Shown: in pieces, positions 1-12,405 of the stretch
Layout: each line of letters begins with the position of its first letter
Position numbering within the stretch: position 1 is the stretch's first letter
Origin: Chiridota heheva
Lineage: Eukaryota; Echinodermata; Holothuroidea; Apodida; Chiridotidae
Assembly (NCBI GenBank): GCA_020152595.1
Contig: JAIGNY010002010.1
Span: 143,501-207,500 of the forward strand
Length of the DNA stretch: 64,000 bases
Reading direction: 5' to 3'
The notes under the pieces: generated by a model
Databases searched by the model: none
What the model was told of the DNA's origin: nothing
Seen by the model: only the letters and a program-made list of their open reading frames with translations
Translations under genes and position numbers: made by a program

Positions 1-40
1 ACTAGTTATCAAAGGCCGTGGCTGTCTTGATATAATGTCC
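1..40 (+). repeat. SINE fragment (3' body), truncated by window edge
   Basis: The first bases match the body of the tRNA-derived SINE seen complete at 12129-12405: the shared block reads GTTATCAAAGGCCGTGG. The similarity then fades, with what looks like a deletion before ATGTCC. Only about 20 bases match well, so the assignment is tentative. Confidence 0.4.
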
Positions 41-600
41 AGCACTGGATGCTTTCAGGATGTCAAACCTTGCTATGCTATGCTATGCTATATGTCTTTA
101 AAGTACCAAGCTAATATAAAACCATGTTAAGCACATTTTACTTCCTTCAAGGCACACTGCAAGATAACACATATAAAAGCACTTATCTACATGAGTTGAG
201 AAACGTCAATCCTGGATCGCTTCTAGCGTCACTCTGCTCCTTTCTAGTTCCTTGAGGTGATGCAATCATTTTTTTGCATGCACTATTCCCACGAGGCACA
301 AAAAGTCAAAGTACTGTTGCATTAATGAAAAATTCACTCTTTGAGTTCATAAAAAGTTCCAAGTGTTTGCCTTAACATCCAAAGTTTCTTTACATCCATT
401 TTCAGATGGAAAAATGTTATTATCATTTCACAGAATGAATCAAATGAAAAAAACATCTTTATATTATTTTAAAATTAATTATCACTTTCTTGCAATTTAG
501 GAAAGAACAGTACTTAACAAGATTTAACATTAAAACAAATCATAATTCCACAGGTACAGTGATGAGCAAGTGAGAATATAATTATTCAACCATTATTCAA
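41..600. other. No gene seen; AT-rich intronic or intergenic DNA
   Basis: This stretch lies downstream of the carrier exon at 1970-2119 in transcript direction. I see no conserved reading frame or recognisable repeat, apart from a short TGCTA tandem at 71-94. Confidence 0.6.
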
Positions 601-1930
601 CCAAAAAAAGGTTTTGTGGTTCCGATGCTTTTTCATAAGCTGATTGATTTGCAAAATTTACATTGACTGTCACGTCATTTCATATCATAAAATATTTGTT
701 CCATGATATTTATTCATGTAGATGTTGACAACATTAGCATTTGCAGAATAATTAACAACATCATTAAAAAGTACTGTAAAAACGATTGCTCATTTATCTA
801 ATTTCAAGAAATTGTCAATAAACCCTACCTACGCCTACTCATTAGCATTCATGACATCATAACAACATCAGAACATACATACAGACCATGACCCATCTGT
901 GTACCACATATAGCATAAATCTGATATACCGTTTGTGTTTACATCATTTAGCACTTTGACATTAAGACACGGCCACCATGAATATTATGATATCTGTTAA
1001 TAACATAAGCATGTACATAATAACCAACAAAATTATCATACCCAATATGATGCAAAATGGACAAACAGTTGCTCATTTATCACTTTTTCAAAAGTTTCAC
1101 TTTAAGCCCCGCCCACTTATTAATTTGCATGAATCACCACCACAAACATTAGGTCACATCTGAAGATCATGAGCTATCTGTGTACCACACATGATGTGAA
1201 TCCAGTTTACCATTCTTGAGATATCGTGTTTACTTGTGCTTTTTATTTACAAAATCATATTAAGCCCCGCCCACTATGCATATTAATGAAATTCAACATT
1301 TTTATACCATGAAAACACACACTAGCAAACATCATTATTATAACAAACATTAAACAAAACAGACATGTTAAAAACAAACATTTCAAGATTTTGACTTTAA
1401 GTCCCACCTACTCATTAATATGCATAACATCATCATGAAAAAACAATAAGGCAATCTACAGACCATGGACTATCTGTGTACCACATATGACATGAATCCA
1501 GTTTACAATTCTTGAGATACTGTGTTTACAAGCTCTTCAGCAAAATCATATTAAGTCCCGCCCACTATGCATACTAATGATATTCAACGTTTTTACATCA
1601 TGAACATGTACATACTGTACCAGTGAACAACATACACATACAGTGTATGAAACAAAACAGACATGTGGTTGTTAAAATTGGACATTTCAAGATTTTTACA
1701 TTAAGCCCTGCCTATTCATTAATATGCAAGACATCACCATCAAAAACAATAGGGCACATCTACGGACCATGGGTTCCCTGTGTACCAAATATGACATGAA
1801 TTCAGTTCTTGAGATATCGCGTTTACAAGCTGGTCATCACAAACATGTACACACACATACACACAAACACACGCCATCATGACCGCATAGGTTCCTAATG
1901 CCATCGCATGCTATCGCATCAGAACCAAAA
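601..1930. mobile_element. Family F repeat, copy 1 (~1.33 kb, non-autonomous)
   Basis: The segment matches 46967-48300 from end to end, beginning with GGTTTTGTGGTTCCGATGC and ending with a block around GCATCAGAACCAAAA. The two ends are partly inverted relative to each other (TTTTGTGGTTCCGATGC against TTTTTTGGTTCTGATGC). The interior holds about six diverged ~150-160-bp units, each with a TTAAGCCCCGCCCACT-like block, an ATTAATATGCAT block and an ACCATGGACTATCTGTGTA block. It codes for nothing. It is best read as a non-autonomous DNA element with an internal tandem core; the superfamily is not resolved. Confidence 0.7.
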
Positions 1931-1969
1931 AAGGGTACAAAATTGTTTCAGATAAATAAATGTACTAAC

Positions 1970-2119
1970 CCATCTTCCTTTCTCAGCAAGTACCTAAAGA
2001 GGTCATTACCGACAAGCTTGAGAGATTTCTCCGGGGTTATAAGTGCAACATTGACTCCATAACCAGAGTATAAGCCTCTCAGTCCTTCTGCCCTGAGTAC
2101 TTTGAAGAAACAGTCAAAT
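1970..2119 (-). CDS. SLC25A22: Mitochondrial glutamate carrier, exon coding transmembrane helix 2 (150 nt)
   Basis: This is an internal exon of an SLC25-family inner-membrane carrier. The acceptor (CTAG) ends at 2120 and the donor GTTAGT starts at 1969. The first base completes an Ile codon split across the upstream intron, and the last two bases (GG) begin a Gly codon finished in an exon outside the window. The peptide has the matrix-helix start FDCFFKVLRAEGLRGLYSGY, which carries the carrier EGxxxxY.G motif, then helix 2 with TPEKSLKL and NDLFRYLL. The TPEK(A/S)(I/L)KL block with N-V-x-L before it is typical of SLC25A22/A18 glutamate/proton symporters and separates them from aspartate/glutamate carriers. 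These proteins import glutamate with a proton into the matrix. A nearby start-to-stop frame is only the exon read into intron sequence. Confidence 0.9.
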
Positions 2120-2959
2120 CTAGGACAAAGAAGAAAAGGCACATGTCACCGCATCAACAGAGTGAATATACCATATTCTACACAGTACCTGAAACATGAT
2201 TCTAAAGGAGAGGTGGGGACTTTAGCTAATATACCTCCCACAGAAGAGACACCTTATTGACAACCAAACAAACAAAAACATGCTCTACTACTCAAAGCTA
2301 GCATAAACAATGGACCATTTTGGGTGAAACTTATTTTAAATTATATGAGCTTTTGAAGGATGCACTTACTTTTCTCCTTTCAGATTTTCACATTTTACTG
2401 CAAGCCTCAAAATATCTTTGATGTCAGACAAGGTTATACTACCTCACCCAGTAACTTGAAATCTTTATAAATAGAAAACCTCTTTTCATTATATCCATTG
2501 AGTCACAAAGAAAGGAAAGATCCATGACTTGCCCATGTCAATGAAATATGAAAATATTAACAATGTATCCTTGCAGCATAATGCAATTATTTGTTATTTT
2601 TCCAGTCATTTACTAACCTTACTACCCTCTTTATTTATCTTAAAGGATTAGTTCAGTGGTCAAGTTAATTCACCTTAGATGAAAGAGGACTAAGAAAGAA
2701 ACAAACAAAATGGTCAAGGAAGCATCCTAAAATATTAATCCATTTAGCAGATATTCAAGTCAAAAAGGTTTTCTCATTTGTTTAGAAACAATTGAAATCT
2801 GACTATAGTTATGACATCACATCTGATATCCTGAGTCTTTATGTAGTCTTTCATATTTTTCTCTGTGATTTTAGGGATTAAAACTATATTTTATGCCAGG
2901 AAAATACTTGAAAAAATATAGTTAAGGGTAATTATAATTTACCTGCTGTAAAGTTGAGG
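2120..2959. other. Intron sequence without recognised features
   Basis: The sequence is AT-rich with no conserved frame. I see only scattered A- and T-runs. Confidence 0.55.
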
Positions 2960-3610
2960 GAAATTGTTATGTAAATAACCTAATTAATATGCACATTACA
3001 CCTCACCATTGAGTGTAGACAATGTGCAAACAAAATCCCCACATCCACTGTAATTTAAGTGATATCATAGAAACAAATATTTTCATTGTTATGCAAATAA
3101 GCTAATTAGTATCCACACACAACCCCTAATCATGCTCACTTAAACAGTACCCCTATGCCACACAACCCCTAATCATGTTCACTCGAACAGTACCCCTATG
3201 CCAAGTTACATAAATGAACACCATAACTTAATTATGAAAACTTTAACCAAAATCTTTAACCAAAACTTTAAGCTGACAAATATTTCCATTGTTATGCACA
3301 TAAGCTAATTAGTATGCACACACAACTCCCCAACCATGCTGATTTGAACAGTACCCATTTCCTCTACCCTTATGCCAAATCACATAAATGTACATCATTA
3401 ATAAGTTATGGAAACTTTAACCAAAACTTTAACCTGACAAATATTTTCATTGTTATGCAAATAAGCTAATCAGTATGCACACACAATCCTCCAATCATGC
3501 TAATTTGATCAGTACCCCTATTATCCCTATACCAAGTCACATGAATGTACACCATTTATAATCTAAGTAAATCAAAACTTTAACCAAAACATTTTAACTG
3601 GATGATCTAA
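2960..3610. mobile_element. Helentron-like non-autonomous element, copy 1 (partial)
   Basis: Four or so diverged units of roughly 130-190 bp repeat in tandem. Each contains GCAAATAAGCTAATTAGTAT, then ACACACAACCCC, CAGTACCCCTATGCCAA, a coastal CATGAATGTACACCATT block and runs of AACTTTAACCAAAA. The same units, in the same order, occur at 43560-44560. This copy lacks the terminal hairpin seen at the right end of the other copy. Tandem ~150-bp cores are characteristic of Helentron-derived elements (DINE-1 and bivalve pearl types). The assignment to that class is inference. Confidence 0.6.
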
Positions 3611-3953
3611 AAATGATGGTCACTTAATAATAGTTGTTATGTTAGATCAAATATCATTCTGTCATTGCTCATTAAAAGACTGTCAATCTACAATTGCACT
3701 CTTCACACTTCACAGAATAATCAATGTTTAAAAAATTGATCAGAAAACAGAAGGTGCTTTTATCAGCAATTATGAAAACTACCACCATCTTGTATGTCTG
3801 ATTATCTGTACAAAAGTACTGAATAACAGTATTATTCTAAGGGCACTGTTATCTTTCCTGATCCTTAATGTACTGCAACTTCTGGTCAGGATAATCTAAG
3901 TCCTGACTGCATTTTACTCTGTATTCAAACCATTTTTTGGCTTCAGGCATTTT

Positions 3954-4527
3954 TGAAGGAATACTCCCATGTTTTTTTTTTTGTAACATTTTATAAGAAA
4001 GAGAACAATTTTAGAAAATATTAAGTATAACAATCATGTTGATATGTTATTCCTACCAGGAGATAATCAAATTTTAAGGTTCACAAAAAATGCCAATAAA
4101 TGAATAGGCTCAGTATGACATCACAGCAACACATTCTCCCACAAAGTTTGTATTTCATTCAAATCTATCTTCCTTTTTTATAAGTAAAACCTGCTAGAAA
4201 AATCATTTGATGAAAGTTAGGTGTTTATATACATTGCCAAATATACCCTACTTTAACAACTTTTAGAAAATTGTTTATAATCATACAGAAACAACCGATT
4301 AATGTTCAAAGAAATACATAAACATTTAAAATGGAATTGCCTCTATGACATCATCAAACACGAATTCATCATACTGTACAAAAACTTTCAAATACAATTG
4401 GAAAATATTAAAAATTCATATCTCCTGAACGGAATATGATATAAACCTGATTTTTGTACCAAATTGGCTATAGCAGTAAGTTCTTTCAAATAAAATTTTA
4501 CAAAACAACAATGGGAATATTTCTTAA
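3954..4527. mobile_element. Family A MITE, copy 1 (574 bp)
   Basis: The ends are inverted: GAAGGAATACTCCCATG at the left and CAATGGGAATATTTCTT at the right. The right subterminal region carries a CTGAACGGAATATGATATAAA block also seen in the copies ending at 34247 and 40668. Length agrees with the 572 bp of copy 3. It is non-coding. Confidence 0.65.
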
Positions 4528-5570
4528 ACATATTTGCATGTAACCAGATAAAACACACACACTAAAACATAATTAAATTGCACTAGCATCCATGTAGGGT
4601 CTCTATAACCAACATTTTTAACTGGTTAATAACACAGCTAGAAATGTCTTGATTGAATAGTCCAGCAGGAATTTTGTTGGGATGCCAAACCTTAAACCAA
4701 ATGAAAGCAAACTTAATTAATCAATCTACTCCAATTAAGCAATACTTGCCCCATCTAAAACTAATGTATGTCCATAAGACGTAGGTGTAATGAAATCTTA
4801 AACCACATCTTCCAACAGTATAAACAAAACTAAAGATTCTATACAGAGAAATCCTACTTACTTCTGACAATATTAAAAAGGTATTAGATTTTCATTTAAT
4901 AAGTTTTCAAAGGTTAATGAGTTTACCCTTGGGCATTTAATGATACAGATTGAATGGTAATATTTACAGTTTCCCTTAACATACAATTAATCATCCTCCA
5001 TGGCATACGTCAGGAGAGAGATTAGTAGAAGCAGCTTTGTATTTTAAATGAGTCATGTGTCATGTACCAGCGGTAAATGCAATCTCCCAAGGGATAGTGT
5101 CAATCTATTTTCATCTTGCAGCCATCTTCAAGATTAAAATACATGCAGGTTGACCAAGAGTGGGCGTTAAGTGCTGCTAAATTAATATTGAATGCCGGTA
5201 TTGACTACAAATTTGTTGATTCAAGTGGTATAGTTACATACTGTTCAACAATGATGTCACAGTACTGTATTACCGAGAAATATCAGTTTGAAGGAGAGAG
5301 AATGAAGCATTGGAGTTTTCCCTTCTGTTTCTAGATTTTGGAAAAACAAGATTGAAGAGCTCATTTTTAAGTTTAGTTCTAAAAATCTAGCAACTTAGTT
5401 TGAAAAGAACAGATATATACTAGCTTGCAGCAAGCTTGTGATAAGCTATTAATTTTTAGCTTGTGGCAAGATAATTTGCAGAAAGCTATCATTTGGAACA
5501 AATACAAGCTTGTTAGCAAACTAACATTAGCATGCACACAAGCTGCTGCAACAACCTTACACAATATTTT
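4528..5570. other. Intron sequence; one unassigned open frame
   Basis: A 72-codon plus-strand frame (5116-5334) follows an acceptor-like TTTTCATCTTGCAG. I recognise no protein in it, and there is no obvious donor before its stop. The bases 5390-5570 contain inverted AGCTTG/CAAGCT motifs leading into the minisatellite. Confidence 0.4.
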
Positions 5571-5730
5571 TACTAGCTTGTGCACACGAATGCTAGCTTG
5601 TGCACACTAATGCTAGCTTGTGCACACTAATGCTAGCTTGTGTACACTAATGCTAGCTTGTGCACACTAATGCTAGCTTGTGCACACTAATGCTAGCTTG
5701 CGCACACTAATGCTAGCTTGTGTAAGCTAG
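5571..5730. repeat. 20-bp minisatellite, 8 units
   Basis: The unit TGCTAGCTTGTGCACACTAA repeats eight times with a strict 20-bp period and few substitutions. Inverted copies of the same motif (GCATGCACACAAGCT) lie just upstream at about 5530, so the array looks like an expanded arm of a small foldback sequence. Confidence 0.9.
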
Positions 5731-8571
5731 CAACCATGCTTGCAGTAAGCTTGATTTTTCTGTAAGGGAAGCCAACGTGAAGGATGATCAACTGAACAAC
5801 AGAACGTTCACAAGTGCTGTGTAAACACATACAAAAATTGAGAACCTACATGTAATTTCAAAAGTGTCATCGCCATTATAAATCTACCTCAGAAAAAAAA
5901 TCTTACGAACAAATTTCATCAATTTTCTGGTATCATTTGAAAAAGGTTGAATAGTTCTTTTAGAAAATGTAACTTTTTTGATTGGGGTTATGTTGAAGAT
6001 TTTTGGAGGAAAATGGGATTGAAATAAAGAAAATTTGAAATGCAAAAAATAATGAAAAAACATTTTTTGCAAAGACTTACTTGCCATACTTCCAGCTTTT
6101 GCCTGAAAAGCCGTGTACAACTGTCAAAGACAATGCATCCAATTCCAGTTAAATTTTACTGCCCCTATTATCAATATGTTTTTTTGACAAAAGTTGTGAA
6201 AAATAACATAATTTTTAGCCTTTTTAAGACCAAAATTTGACAAAAATCAGTTTCTGATTGCAATAGAACTACAAAAAAAAGTGTTGGTGAGCTTACATAA
6301 CATATTTTCAATTAATAACACAAAGAGCAACTACCCCCTCTTTTTTCATACCATAATTTAAGTAGGAAAAGAAATCCACACACTAAAACATACCCACTGT
6401 GGTCTAGCAGTTAGTGCCCGAGAATGCACTGTGCATGCACGGCTTTGTTTTTCCGCGAGTAATGTCGTAATTATTTTTTAATTCATTTTCATTCTTTTTG
6501 CATGTTCAGCTTTAAAAATAAAAAAAAAAATTAAACTGGTATTGATGAAAAGGAAATTTCACAAACAATCTAGATATGTAAAAAAAATCATCATTCTCAT
6601 TACTCACAAGAAATGATATAAGCTTAAAAAAAAAAAAAAAAAAACTTTTGACTTAAATTTGCCTAATTTTTGTCGATATTTTCTTAATTTTTGAATTTTT
6701 TATTGAAAAGTTTATTGTCTTAGCATTCATTTAAACCAAACTTGTAGTGATAGAAAACAAAAGAAAAGTTATGAAATTTAATTTTGAAAGAAAAAAAAAG
6801 GTCAGAAAAATTGCAGTCACGTTTTGAACACGCTGGGGATTTAAGGGTTAAGATCCTTTCTACTACCTGCTCATAAACTTTTGAAGATCAAAGCAGCTGT
6901 AAATTTAAAGATCAATGGACATACCTTCCCTTCAAAGCAATTGAGCAAATGTTGCCTCTTTAAGCCCATATACTGTACCTTTAACTTATTATTATTTTTT
7001 CTTAATCAAGCATATGTTACATATACTGAAGTGAAATTTAACAGTGAAAGTTTCTTACATATCAATAATAATAATGATAATAATTTTCATGATATTTATG
7101 TTCCAACCTTTACAACTATGTACTCTTCCTTGGTAAACACATAAAAAGAAAGAATAACAAAAATAATTATTTAAAGTTTGTTTATATTTTCAGTCTGAAT
7201 CAACATCAGATCTCACTGCATTCTCATCACTGCTCAGGTTCAGTATGGCAGACAAATTAATACCTGCACTTCCAACACTTTATCTCAATAAGGATCAACT
7301 GCAGAAATAACAGCTGCATTTTATTCAAACAATGATTTGGCAACAGGCCTGAAAATCTATTTTGGGAATTTTTTTACAGTGTCTTATCTGTTACTCAGGG
7401 AGTTGTTCTTGCAATTTTCCATTCCTATCACTGTTATCTACAAGAACTGTGACAATCATACATAGATATGATAACTGTTGTCATTTCAAGTAGAAATTAT
7501 GCTAAACATATTGACATGAAATATAATTGCCATGTTTACCAACACCCTCCCAACCCATTTTCATTTCTGCAAATTAAAATACAATTTTGGTGGTACAAAC
7601 AAACAACATGGTAAACAAAGGATTCAAAAATTATCTTCTGTTAATGAAATAATCAGATTTAAATGTCTTCACATTATGAATACAAGGAGACAACAATCAG
7701 GATAAAAGTCATGGCACTTTTTCCCTTCCACCCCTATTCAATGTTGATATGCGATGTCCATGAAAAGGTTTTGGTAATATATCTGCAACATTAAAGAGGG
7801 GTAAGAAAAAATGTACTAAGTACTTTTGTCTGTGATTATAAAATAAGATCACAACCTAATATATTCCTCTTAAAGTCGTAAGAGGAATAAAGTCTTAAAG
7901 TCTGGTTAAATAAAGTCTTAAAGTCTTATAAAGTCCTTGAGTAGTTATGAAATGTTTTTGATTTGATTTTGTGACTTAATGAGCCATGGAACCAGCCTCA
8001 TTGCCAGGACAGTACTAAAGCACAGTTTTGTGCTCTGATTGTATAGTTTTTCTCTTGGAAGAAAGTTACAAAAGACAAATTAAATCAAATTAATGACTGG
8101 ATTTTTGAATCAAATACATTTAAGCATGCTACAGTAGTTTAGTGTTATGAAAGTGAGGACTGTGCGACTTTCTTCAGAAGTCATTTAGTCAAATAAGAAG
8201 CTTGTCTAGTTACTGATAAGACCTGAACATCTTCAGATTGCAAACCTCATACAGTAGTCACAAATGTGTTTATGATTATTCATGAGTGTAAACATCATTC
8301 AAAAAGTTTGTACTCAGTGACTGTACAGATAATTAAAATCAGTCTGTCTAGGGAGTTGTAAAAATCAGTCTGTCTAGGAAGTTGCAACTTTATATGCCTG
8401 TGGATAATCTGGGAGATGCTATTTTAAGAGCAACTCTTGCCTCTCAGTACTCCAAGGTCATATTCTCATTTATCTTTAGAGCAGGATCAGAGGATCATGT
8501 ATTTATCTCTGGATCATGATCCTCCAAAAAAAAACCAGCTTGATGATTGTAGAAAAATTAATATCATGTAT
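5731..8571. other. AT-rich intron sequence, no gene seen
   Basis: The frames here are short and made of low-complexity AT-rich codons. At about 6398 there is GTGGTCTAGCAGTTAGTGC, which fits a tRNA A-box, but no B-box follows, so it is at most a SINE stub. Bases 7873-7935 hold a short degenerate AAAGTCTTAAAGTC repeat. Confidence 0.5.
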
Positions 8572-9108
8572 TCCCACTTGAGTGCGAGCTGGTGATCCGA
8601 CCCACTGCAGATCATCTGATCACAAGGGATGTGTAAAGCACACGTCTAAAGGTGGGTTGTTAAAAAACACGCTAAAAGCCTGCTCAGGATAATGATCCTA
8701 CTACCCTTGACCAGGATCAAGATCGCAGTCTGGTGAGTGTTCTCACAGTAAAATATCAGCGGATCTGATTGCCTGTAGTGGGTCTGATTGCCTCTGGGTT
8801 TAAATGCCTTGCCTGCAGTGGGTCTCGCCTGAGTGGGTCTTGCTGATCGCCTGCAGCCTACAGTGGGTCTGATCGCCTGCAGTGGATCTGATCGCCTGCA
8901 CTGGATCGCCTGCAGTGGGTCTGATCGCCTGCAGTGGGTCTGATCGCCTGCAGTGGGTCTGATTGCCTGCAGTGGGTCTGATCGCCTGCAGTGGGTCTGA
9001 TTGCCTGCAGTGGGTCTGATAGCCTGCAGTGGGTCTGATTGCCTGCAGTGGGTCTGATTGCCTGCAGTGGGTCTGATTGGGAGCTCATACCCAAGTGAGA
9101 ACACGCTT
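8572..9108. mobile_element. MITE with internally expanded terminal repeat
   Basis: The left end (TCCCACTTGAGTGCGAGCTG, then GATCCGACCCACTGCAG) is inverted relative to the right end (CTGCAGTGGGTCTGATTGGG, then CTCATACCCAAGTGAGA). The minisatellite inside is built from this same CAGTGGGTCTGATC block. Frames that read through it on the minus strand are translations of the repeat, not genes. Confidence 0.65.
8763..9078. repeat. 19-bp minisatellite (GCCTGCAGTGGGTCTGATC)
   Basis: About 15 units run nearly uninterrupted, most differing only at C/T in GAT(C/T). Some units are truncated around 8820-8910. The unit equals the subterminal inverted repeat of the surrounding MITE. Confidence 0.9.
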
Positions 9109-9280
9109 CATTTGAAGCATTGAGGTACAAAGAAGGTAAAATGATTTTATGACAAACATCCAATTTCCTAATAATAAATTTAATGAATCCATTTTTGTAC
9201 AAATAGACACACAATACCAGTGTTCACATTAAGGTGCAATATTGCAGCATACCATACTACCAAATTCCGCTCAAAAATAA

Positions 9281-10439
9281 TTAATGGGGCAGGGGGAATT
9301 TCCGCAATTTTTTGCCGAAAATGCAAATGTGACAATTTTCCAGCAAAATTTGGGCATTTTGACCTTTTTGAGGGGGTTTTTTTCCAAAAAGAAGTTCTTT
9401 TTTTACCCCCCTCCCCAAGAAAATTACACAAGGGGGAAAATCCCCCCAAAAAATTACACAAGAAAATCCCACACCTGCCACCCCTGCTCAAAAAAAAAAA
9501 AAAAAAAAACCCCCCACCCCTGCTCAAAAAAAAAAAAAAAAGAATCAGTGTGAAACAGTGTGCAATTATTTGATGAAATAAACAACAGAAAAAAATGATA
9601 AGTTGATCAATTCTAATGATTTCTACTTTCACGAGCACATATGTATTTGATGCTGCATCCACCTCAATCAAGAAAAGCGAGCTTTTAAATCTCAGTCATT
9701 TTGCTTGAATAAATTAAATCCATCTATGAAAATAAGTGTGTTGGATCCAAAATCTAATCTTTGAAACCTAGATTCTAATCTAAAATGTAATATGGATTGT
9801 TCAGTCTTTGAGAAAAATCTTGATGTTGTTACTGCAAATTAGGGTACTGACAGCAGATATAAATCAGCAATAAGGGAGATTGTTTGAGGTCATCAACCTC
9901 AGATATGTGTTACAACGTATGACAAGTTTACAGCTGCTGCTGCAGTGTTGCCTTAAAATCATTTTTATACTTGACATCTATGGAAGAGTAAAAAAATTAC
10001 TATTAGAGGATTTAGCCACCGATTTGATCATTTTCATTTCAAACATGTACTGCACATTTCAAATGCCTGTAACCAAGGTTGACCAGAGGCAGAAATCCCT
10101 AGTAGTTCCAATGCTAATTTTGGATTAGAAGAGGTTATTTTATTTTTTATTGTATAATCTTTAAATGTTGTTTTCTTACACGTTTAGTTATGAAATGTTA
10201 TTTATCATACAAGAACATGAAATTTGTGTATATATTTTTGCATGTTTAAGTGTTAAAGTTTTGCCTTAAGCTATATCCACAATCACAACCAATGAACAAT
10301 TTGGCTCCACCTGACATGAGCAATGATGAATTAAACATTCTATGGGATCCTGTATCATCTTGCATTTATCAACAGCATCAAACCAAGTTGATTTAAATCT
10401 GACATGGATTGTGGAAAGATGAACAGAAACAGAATTTCA
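9281..10439. other. Homopolymer-rich segment followed by unremarkable intron DNA
   Basis: Bases 9380-9541 carry runs of G, C and A, including two A-runs of 15-20 each preceded by CCCCTGCTC. These runs make frames on both strands that I do not believe. Beyond 9541 I see nothing but a low-complexity 82-codon frame (9880-10128). Confidence 0.55.
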
Positions 10440-11040
10440 CAGTTAGTCCCACCGATCTCATTAATATTTATTAATATTTATGACATCAGCACCAAAAACA
10501 ATAGGGATCATCTGCAGACCACAACACACCCATATACCAATTATGGCATATATCCACCTTAATGATCTTTAGATATTATGTTTACAAGCCTGTTAACAGA
10601 ATTTTACATTTAGCTCCGCCTACTAATTAATATTTATAACATCAGCAACAAACACAATAGGGATCAGATCTACAGTTCACAACACATCCATATACCAAGT
10701 ATGACATAAATTCACAGTACAGTTCTTGAGATATCATGTTTATTTACAAGCTTGTTAACATAATTATACATTTAGCCCTGCCTACTAATTAATAATCATG
10801 ACATCAGCATCAAAGTAATAGGGCTCATCTACAGACCACAGCACATCCATATACCACATATAACACATATCAACTGCACAATTCTTGAAATATCGTGTTT
10901 ACAAGCTTGTTAACAGAATTTTACATTTAGCACTGCTCACTAATTAATATTCATGACATCAGCACCAAAAACAATAGGATCATCTACAGACCACAATACA
11001 TCCATACATCACGTATAACACACATCTACTGCACTGTTCT
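10440..11040. repeat. Family F core repeats, partial copy (four ~156-bp units)
   Basis: Units begin near 10441, 10605, 10762 and 10917. Each has a TTTAGCYCYGCCTACTAATT block, a CATCAGCAMCAAAAACAATA block, an ATCCATATACCA block and a CTTGAGATATC block. The layout matches the core units in 601-1930 and 46967-48300, but the family F ends are absent. Confidence 0.65.
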
Positions 11041-11485
11041 TTAAATAAAATTGTCTCAACTTAGCTCTTTTACTTTCCTATCATTCTAAACACATGCAAG
11101 GATTAAGTTAGAAACTTATTTTGGCATTTGCGTAACATTTTGTTCATAAAAGATCATTTCTTGGGAGAAGCGTATTTTAAGTGGAAAATCCTGTTCAACT
11201 ATGATATTTTTTAAGTGGGCCTATTCTATTAAAAATGAGCATTTTTCTTTAATATTGGATACATTTCATATCTATTAAATATGGTCAATAAGATTGAAAT
11301 ATCTATCACATTTTAGATACCCCCCCTTCCTTCAATTTTCTTTTCATTGTTAATTTCAGATGCACTACACATGGTGTAGCATGAGTTACCGAGAGATGCA
11401 TGATTTAGTTTAATTACAAATTGTTTGCAATTTAATTGATGCCACTAATTATTTTTCTTCTATTTATATAGTGCCTTATGTTTGT

Positions 11486-11575
11486 TTGTTTGTTTGATGA
11501 GGGCTTAACAGCACCACGACAACGAGGGTCAAATTGTGCCTGAGAGGTCAGATCATTCTAGAGGTAGGAAGGAGC
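11486..11575 (-). mobile_element. 3' end of an RNase H-type LINE
   Basis: On the minus strand the segment ends in a (CAAA)n tail. It matches the 3' end of the large LINE at 58580-60739: both contain GGCACCACGACAACG-type sequence, CAAATTGTGCCTGAGAGGTC and AGATCATT. Only the tail is present, as expected for a heavily 5'-truncated copy. Confidence 0.65.
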
Positions 11576-11642
11576 TTAAGTATAAATAAGAATTTCAATT
11601 ATAAACACTATTCACCACCTAATAATGACCATTTGAAAACTG

Positions 11643-11765
11643 TGGCACAAGTTACCAGTAGCACGAATAACCAGTAGCACGCATTACCAATGTAGCACGA
11701 GCCACCAATGTAGCACGATCGAGTTACCAATGTAGCACGAGTTACCAATGTACAGTAGCACGAAT
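11643..11765. repeat. ~18-bp minisatellite (GTTACCAATGTAGCACGA)
   Basis: Six or seven imperfect units. Motifs of the same type (GAGTTACCGTAGCACGA) recur at 16940-17035, 5.2 kb away in the same intron. Confidence 0.75.
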
Positions 11766-12128
11766 ACCATAGTCCTCTTTCCCCTACCAGCAAAGGATAC
11801 ACAGTTATTGCAAACCTCACTTAGCTACTATAAAGAGCTATCTAATGCAGATATGAATAAGCATTTATGTGATCATGTAAGCAACTTTCTAGTGATGCCT
11901 GAGACATGTGATAGGCATGTGATAGGCATGTAATAGGCACAACTTCAGATGTGACATTGACACATATGAAAAGTAAAGTGATGCATATTATCCACTACAG
12001 CTATTCCAGCTTTTACAATCCAACCAAAGAAAAGGTAAAGTTGCTGTTTTTCTACTCTTTATATTAATATTATGCAATAAGCAATTATTTTTTTGTTTAA
12101 ATGACAATAGATTTGTGAAAATTGGTTA

Positions 12129-12405
12129 TCTACCTACTGTGGTGTAGCGGTTATCATACCTGTCTACAGACCACGAGGCCCTGGGTTCAAGCCTGGGTTG
12201 GGTAGACATGCCAGTGTACCACAACTGGTTATCAAAGGCCGTGGACATTGACTTGGTTGTCGATGTTATGTCTGTCCGCACGTCGTCATTGACCTGTGTT
12301 TCGTCTGGGTCGATTTAGCGTTTAAGTAATAGCATTACTATCATAACCGACACGCAGGCTTAATGAACCCGTCATTGTAATTGTGTGTTCACTCGTCGTC
12401 GTCGT
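12129..12405 (+). mobile_element. tRNA-derived SINE, full-length copy (277 bp)
   Basis: The 5' part has RNA polymerase III promoter boxes: A-box TGGTGTAGCGG and B-box GGTTCAAGCCT, about 40 bases apart. The tRNA-unrelated body follows, ending in a short GTC-rich tail. It is flanked by a probable target duplication, AAATTGGTTA (12119-12128) and AAATTGCTTA (12406-12415), with one mismatch. The same family occurs at 48722-49000 and, truncated, at 51493-51690. It is not a functional tRNA gene: no cloverleaf can be drawn. Confidence 0.85.

Noticed and set aside
5116-5334. Exon with acceptor TTTTCATCTTGCAG
   Set aside because: No recognised protein, no donor before the stop, and the frame ends at an in-frame stop inside an intron on the other strand.
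6398-6450. Another tRNA or SINE
   Set aside because: Only an A-box-like GTGGTCTAGCAG is present, with no B-box and no similarity to the SINE body.
8646-9671. Minus-strand frames of 118-163 codons
   Set aside because: They read the 19-bp minisatellite and homopolymer runs. Repeated RSDPLQAI-type peptides mirror the DNA repeat.
12129-12205. Functional tRNA gene
   Set aside because: A- and B-boxes are present but no cloverleaf can be drawn. Two further copies with the same unrelated body show it is a SINE.
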